From the NCBI GenBank assembly GCA_900547435.1, contig URGO01000064.1, positions 1 through 15,864 of the forward strand: 15,864 nt of DNA. Reading direction: 5' to 3'. Under the pieces are notes generated by a model. It did not search any database. It saw only the letters and a program-made list of their open reading frames with translations, and was not told the DNA's origin. Each line of letters opens with the position of its first letter. Within the stretch, counting starts at the first letter, position 1. Below, piece by piece: positions 12,586 through 15,864 of this stretch. Made by a program: the position numbers and the translations under genes. The DNA is from an uncultured Parabacteroides sp. GTDB taxonomy: Bacteria; Bacteroidota; Bacteroidia; Bacteroidales; Tannerellaceae.

Positions 12586-14136
12586 ATGGAAATTCTATTG
12601 CCACGTCATATAAACAAGGAAAATCCGGTGATTTCAACCCGTACATTAGTTGTAATCGGAACTAACGGTGTGGGGAAAAGCTCATTTGGCAAAGACCTCT
12701 TGAAGCGTTATCCGGAAAAAGCGCAAAACATCTGTGGTTTGCACGCATTGTTTATTACCACTCAGGAAGATAAAGCGAATGCAGATGATTGGTGGCAGAT
12801 GTCGACGCTTATCAACGAACGGATGCGCCTTCCCCGCATCACGGAATACGAAAAAATGATTCTCCGCTTGCAACATGAGGAATTCGAAGTGGCCGTCAAC
12901 TACAAAGAAGCATGCAAAACGAATCCCTCTTTGCAACCTCCGGGCACCAAGTTGGACACTATCCAGCAAATTTGGGAAGAGATGTTTCCCCATAACCGAT
13001 TACTTCGCAAATCGGGTTTCATCGAACTGACATCCGCTTATCGGAATAGCGACTCTTATACCGCCGGGCGGATGAGCGATAGCGAGAAATTGGTGTTTTA
13101 CCTGATAGGTGCCATCTTATATGCCTCTCCAAACGCATTACTGATTATCGAAGAACCGGAAACCTTGCTCCATACTTCCATCAAAAATGTACTTTGGGAC
13201 AAGATTGAACAAATCAGACCGGATTGCACATTCGTTTATCTGACCCATGATATAGATTTCGCGTTAGCTCGGCGTTCATGCAAACGGCTATGGATCCGTT
13301 CGTATGATGCCGATCGGCAATTATGGGATTATGAACTGATTGAGAACAACAAAAGCCTTCCCGAAGAGCTTTACATGGAAATGCTGGGAAGCCGTAAGCC
13401 AATTCTTTTTATCGAAGGGACGGATAATAATAGTATTGATAACCGGCTCTATTCGCTGGTTTTCCCCGACTATATGGTAAAACCAATGGGTGGATGCCAG
13501 AAGGTAATCGAAACGACTAAAGCCTTTAATCAGCTCAAAGATTTCCATACTTTGGAAAGTATGGGAATTGTAGATCGGGACCGGCGTACCGAAGGGGAAA
13601 TCCGTTATCTGAATGAGCAACACATATTTGTACCCAATGTGGCCGAAGTCGAAAATTTGCTGATGCTGGAAGATGTCATAAAAAGTGTAGCTCGCCGATT
13701 AATGAAAAACCCCGATGAGATATTCTCTACCGTCAAAGAGAATGTCATTCGCCTGTTCGAAAAAGATTTGGAAGACCAAGTTATTCTTCATGCTAAGCAT
13801 CTGGTCCGGAAAAAGCTGGAGATGGCACTGAATTGCAAAATACACTCTTTCGAAGAATTGAATGAACAAGTCGAAGAAATCCACGAACGGATGCATGTCG
13901 AGGATATCTATAAAGAACTCAAGGAAGAGTTCCAGCAATATGTCGATGCTGCTGATTACGACAATATTCTACGTGTCTACAATCAGAAAGGTATGCTCCC
14001 GCAAAGCCGTGTGTGCCAACTTTGCGGAATCAGCACCAAAGAGCATTATCTGGATTTCATCTTATCGATTTTACGAGAAAATGAAGGGGACGCTACGATT
14101 ATCCGTCGTGCTATAAAAGGCTCGCTCGGCATGTAA
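12586..14136 (+). CDS. AAA ATPase fused to DUF4435 (TOPRIM-like) domain, PARIS/AriAB-like defence candidate
   Basis: The 516-residue protein joins an ABC/SMC-type ATPase (about 15-260) to a DUF4435 domain (about 268-510). ATPase motifs are a Walker A GTNGVGKSS at 25-33, a signature-like GRMSDSEKL at 161-169, a Walker B ALLIIEEPET at 184-193 and an H-loop His at VYLTHD (His221). The DUF4435 part shows TOPRIM-type acidic sites: Glu277 in ILFIEGTDNN and Asp330/Asp332 in GIVDRDRR, plus MGGCQKVI at 301-308. In PARIS anti-phage systems the ATPase AriA and the DUF4435 nuclease AriB are separate or merged; this protein has the merged layout. All key residues appear intact. By analogy it could sense a phage protein and release an RNA-cutting TOPRIM nuclease. 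It has its own promoter and no obvious partner. A housekeeping OLD-like role cannot be excluded. Confidence 0.82.
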   Translation: MEILLPRHINKENPVISTRTLVVIGTNGVGKSSFGKDLLKRYPEKAQNICGLHALFITTQEDKANADDWWQMSTLINERMRLPRITEYEKMILRLQHEEFEVAVNYKEACKTNPSLQPPGTKLDTIQQIWEEMFPHNRLLRKSGFIELTSAYRNSDSYTAGRMSDSEKLVFYLIGAILYASPNALLIIEEPETLLHTSIKNVLWDKIEQIRPDCTFVYLTHDIDFALARRSCKRLWIRSYDADRQLWDYELIENNKSLPEELYMEMLGSRKPILFIEGTDNNSIDNRLYSLVFPDYMVKPMGGCQKVIETTKAFNQLKDFHTLESMGIVDRDRRTEGEIRYLNEQHIFVPNVAEVENLLMLEDVIKSVARRLMKNPDEIFSTVKENVIRLFEKDLEDQVILHAKHLVRKKLEMALNCKIHSFEELNEQVEEIHERMHVEDIYKELKEEFQQYVDAADYDNILRVYNQKGMLPQSRVCQLCGISTKEHYLDFILSILRENEGDATIIRRAIKGSLGM

Positions 14137-14219
14137 AAGTTCACTAAAAAAGAAAATATTTCGACAAAAAATAGTTTCTTTGCGAGAAATTAGATAAGAC
14201 ATTAGATAGAAAAGCATTT

Positions 14220-15527
14220 ATGCGAACACCAACATTGCAATATTTATACCTGCAAAAGCCGGTGACGATGATTATCTTCATCTGCATCATATCGGTGCTT
14301 CCCTGGTTAGGACTGAACGAATTGAACAGTCCGGCAACATCCATGGATGCAGCTATTGCTGATGCAATGCTGAAATCCGGCGAATGGATATTGCCTAAAA
14401 TGCCTTCCGGAACAATCAATTATGACCATCCGATGTTGCATTGGTTGATTGTCGTTTTTTCTTATTGGCAAGGTTATGTATCTAAACTCACCTTGCAATT
14501 ACCCGGAGCCTTGGCGTTCATCGTCATGATGACAACAACACTCATTTTCTTCGGAAGACGCACGAAGTTCCATGAAGCTTTTATCTCCACGTTATTTTTA
14601 ATTACCTGTTGCGGAATGCAGAACTTATCTGCCGCAAGTTCCGGAGACTTACTATTTGCTACATTTATCTTTGTTGCATTAACCCAGCTATACCGTTGGG
14701 AAGAAAACTGGGAGCTGAAAGGCATTCCTATCGAAATATCCCTGCTTTTGAGCGGAGCCATCTTAGCCAAAGGATTAATGGGCATGATACTCCCGATAGT
14801 TTCATTTACCCTTTATTTGTTAGCCTTAAAAAAACATCCGGTAAAAATAACGCTCAAAGCCATGCTTTATGTAGCTATATCATCCCTCTTCCTTCCTATT
14901 CTTTGGTATATCAGCATCTGGAAACAAGGTGGAAGTGACTTATTATTCGATGTAATGCGTACTGAATTCAGCTATTTTTGGGGAATCGAACAATATGCGC
15001 ACAATGTGTTTTATATATTTCCCTTGCTTGCAATCGGATTCCTACCGTGGATTGTATTCTTCTTCTTTTCATTATTCGGAGTAAAGATGGAAAAATGGAA
15101 AGTAGATTGTGGCGGAGTGAAATTATTCAGCCTTATCATTTTGACTTTATTACTTGTCGCATATGCTATCATGCCGGTTAAACGAGCCAGTTATTTATTA
15201 CCCGTCTATCCATTCATCACCATATTTTTGGCACAATATGCTTTGCATATTACCGAATACCGCCATTGGTGCACACGTATCTTCGCTTTATTTATGGCAA
15301 TAGGGGTATTGGCCGGATTAGCACTGCTTCTATTCCCGACATCATGGAGTATTATTCCGGTTCTGCCTATCACATTGCGCACGGGGTTGCTCCTAACATT
15401 CACATTGTCTATGACAATAGTTGTTCTTTATTATATGTTTAAGAAGATCAATATAAAAATACTATATGCCACCATTGCTTTGACGTTTGCGGTAAATCTG
15501 CTCATCAATGCCGTGGGAATTTCATAA
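14220..15527 (+). CDS. Polytopic membrane protein of the GT39/ArnT-like glycosyltransferase type
   Basis: This 435-residue integral membrane protein has about 11-12 hydrophobic segments, the first near 14-33. After it comes a loop with the ArnT/PMT-like pattern AMLKSGEWILPKMPSGTINYDHPMLHW at 49-75 (the family form is roughly REML-SGDW-P-NG-Y--KPPL-YW). Such enzymes move a sugar from a polyprenyl-phosphate donor to lipid A, protein or another acceptor on the outer face of the inner membrane. The acidic pair that normally opens this loop (Asp-Glu before RYAE) is replaced by Ala-Thr near residues 39-40, and the KPP triplet by DHP at 69-71, so donor use or activity may differ. A cytoplasmic-type basic loop KKHPVK lies near 203-209. 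It is 83 bases from the AAA-DUF4435 gene and 32 bases before the DUF362 gene, with which it probably forms an operon. Confidence 0.72.
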   Translation: MRTPTLQYLYLQKPVTMIIFICIISVLPWLGLNELNSPATSMDAAIADAMLKSGEWILPKMPSGTINYDHPMLHWLIVVFSYWQGYVSKLTLQLPGALAFIVMMTTTLIFFGRRTKFHEAFISTLFLITCCGMQNLSAASSGDLLFATFIFVALTQLYRWEENWELKGIPIEISLLLSGAILAKGLMGMILPIVSFTLYLLALKKHPVKITLKAMLYVAISSLFLPILWYISIWKQGGSDLLFDVMRTEFSYFWGIEQYAHNVFYIFPLLAIGFLPWIVFFFFSLFGVKMEKWKVDCGGVKLFSLIILTLLLVAYAIMPVKRASYLLPVYPFITIFLAQYALHITEYRHWCTRIFALFMAIGVLAGLALLLFPTSWSIIPVLPITLRTGLLLTFTLSMTIVVLYYMFKKINIKILYATIALTFAVNLLINAVGIS

Positions 15528-15559
15528 TTAAACAACATAACACTTAAAACATACACAAC

Positions 15560-15864
15560 ATGAAACGTCGTGATTTTCTAAAGACAAGTGCACTTGCAGG
15601 AGCCGCTCTAACCCTGAACTTCGAAGGCTTGCACGCAGCATTGACGAACAACACAGTTGCCGTCGAAGCTGTTCCTGATATGGTAGCAGTCATGGGTGGC
15701 GAACCAGAAGTCATGTTAGATAAAGCTCTGGAAGCTTTGGGCGGAATCGGCAAATATATCAAGAAAGGACAGAAAGTGGTTATCAAACCGAACATTGGCT
15801 GGGACCGTGCCCCTGAAATGGCTGGTAACACCAATCCTAAATTAGTAAAAGCACTGGTACAAAA
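15560..15864 (+). CDS. DUF362 family protein with Tat signal, partial (3' end outside window)
   Basis: The first 101 residues are present. The N-terminus MKRRDFLKTSALAGAALTL is a twin-arginine signal (RRDFLK followed by a hydrophobic stretch), with likely processing after about residue 27 (LHA). The mature part begins with VAVMGGEPEVMLDKALEALGG, GQKVVIKPNIG and TNPKLVKALV, which is the start of the DUF362 fold; in that family it is often linked to iron-sulphur proteins. A Tat signal suggests export of a folded, perhaps cofactor-containing, protein. The pattern KPNIGW matches the family's conserved KPN motif. It follows the GT39-like gene by 32 bases without a terminator. The function of DUF362 is not settled. 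Confidence 0.85.
   Translation, partial: MKRRDFLKTSALAGAALTLNFEGLHAALTNNTVAVEAVPDMVAVMGGEPEVMLDKALEALGGIGKYIKKGQKVVIKPNIGWDRAPEMAGNTNPKLVKALVQ

Overview
The window looks like chromosomal DNA of a Bacteroidales bacterium, most likely a Parabacteroides-like (Tannerellaceae) gut species. The evidence is a set of promoters matching the Bacteroidota form (TTTG, about 18-20 bases, then TAnnTTTG), scarce Shine-Dalgarno sites, a Bacteroidota-type lipoprotein, a NagB-like/PIG-L fusion protein, and a dihydroorotase with the DDQVHFREPG variant motif. The genus is inferred from family resemblance and was not tested.

Left half, minus strand. A leucine operon (leuA then leuC, with leuC cut off by the window edge) lies behind a complete-looking translational attenuator. 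This consists of a Bacteroidota promoter, a 22-residue leader peptide containing Ile-Ile-Ile-Leu-Leu, an antiterminator segment overlapping the leader stop codon, and a strong intrinsic terminator before leuA. Upstream of it is a second, tightly packed minus-strand group: an outer-membrane-type lipoprotein with a predicted beta-helix, a secreted endonuclease/exonuclease/phosphatase-family protein, an atypical short FolK, and a 663-residue protein joining a NagB-like domain without its catalytic residues to an intact PIG-L/LmbE deacetylase domain.

Middle. About 730 bases without a convincing gene separate the minus-strand group from the plus-strand genes. This stretch holds short degenerate repeats and an inverted repeat. 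A tRNA-Arg(TCT) gene follows, with its own promoter and terminator.

Right half, plus strand. An ECF sigma factor sits behind an apparently self-recognised ECF promoter and is followed by a small two-helix membrane protein that is probably its anti-sigma factor. Next come pyrC (dihydroorotase), an unrecognised 490-residue cytoplasmic protein with an acidic run, a terminator with an overlapping promoter, and a single-gene AAA ATPase/DUF4435 (TOPRIM-like) fusion resembling merged PARIS (AriA-AriB) defence proteins. The window ends with a polytopic GT39-like membrane protein and the start of a Tat-exported DUF362 protein.

The most notable items are the leu attenuator, the AAA-DUF4435 fusion, the degenerate NagB domain tied to an intact deacetylase, and the ECF promoter that leaves almost no 5' untranslated region. 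No CRISPR array, insertion sequence, integrase or phage gene was seen.
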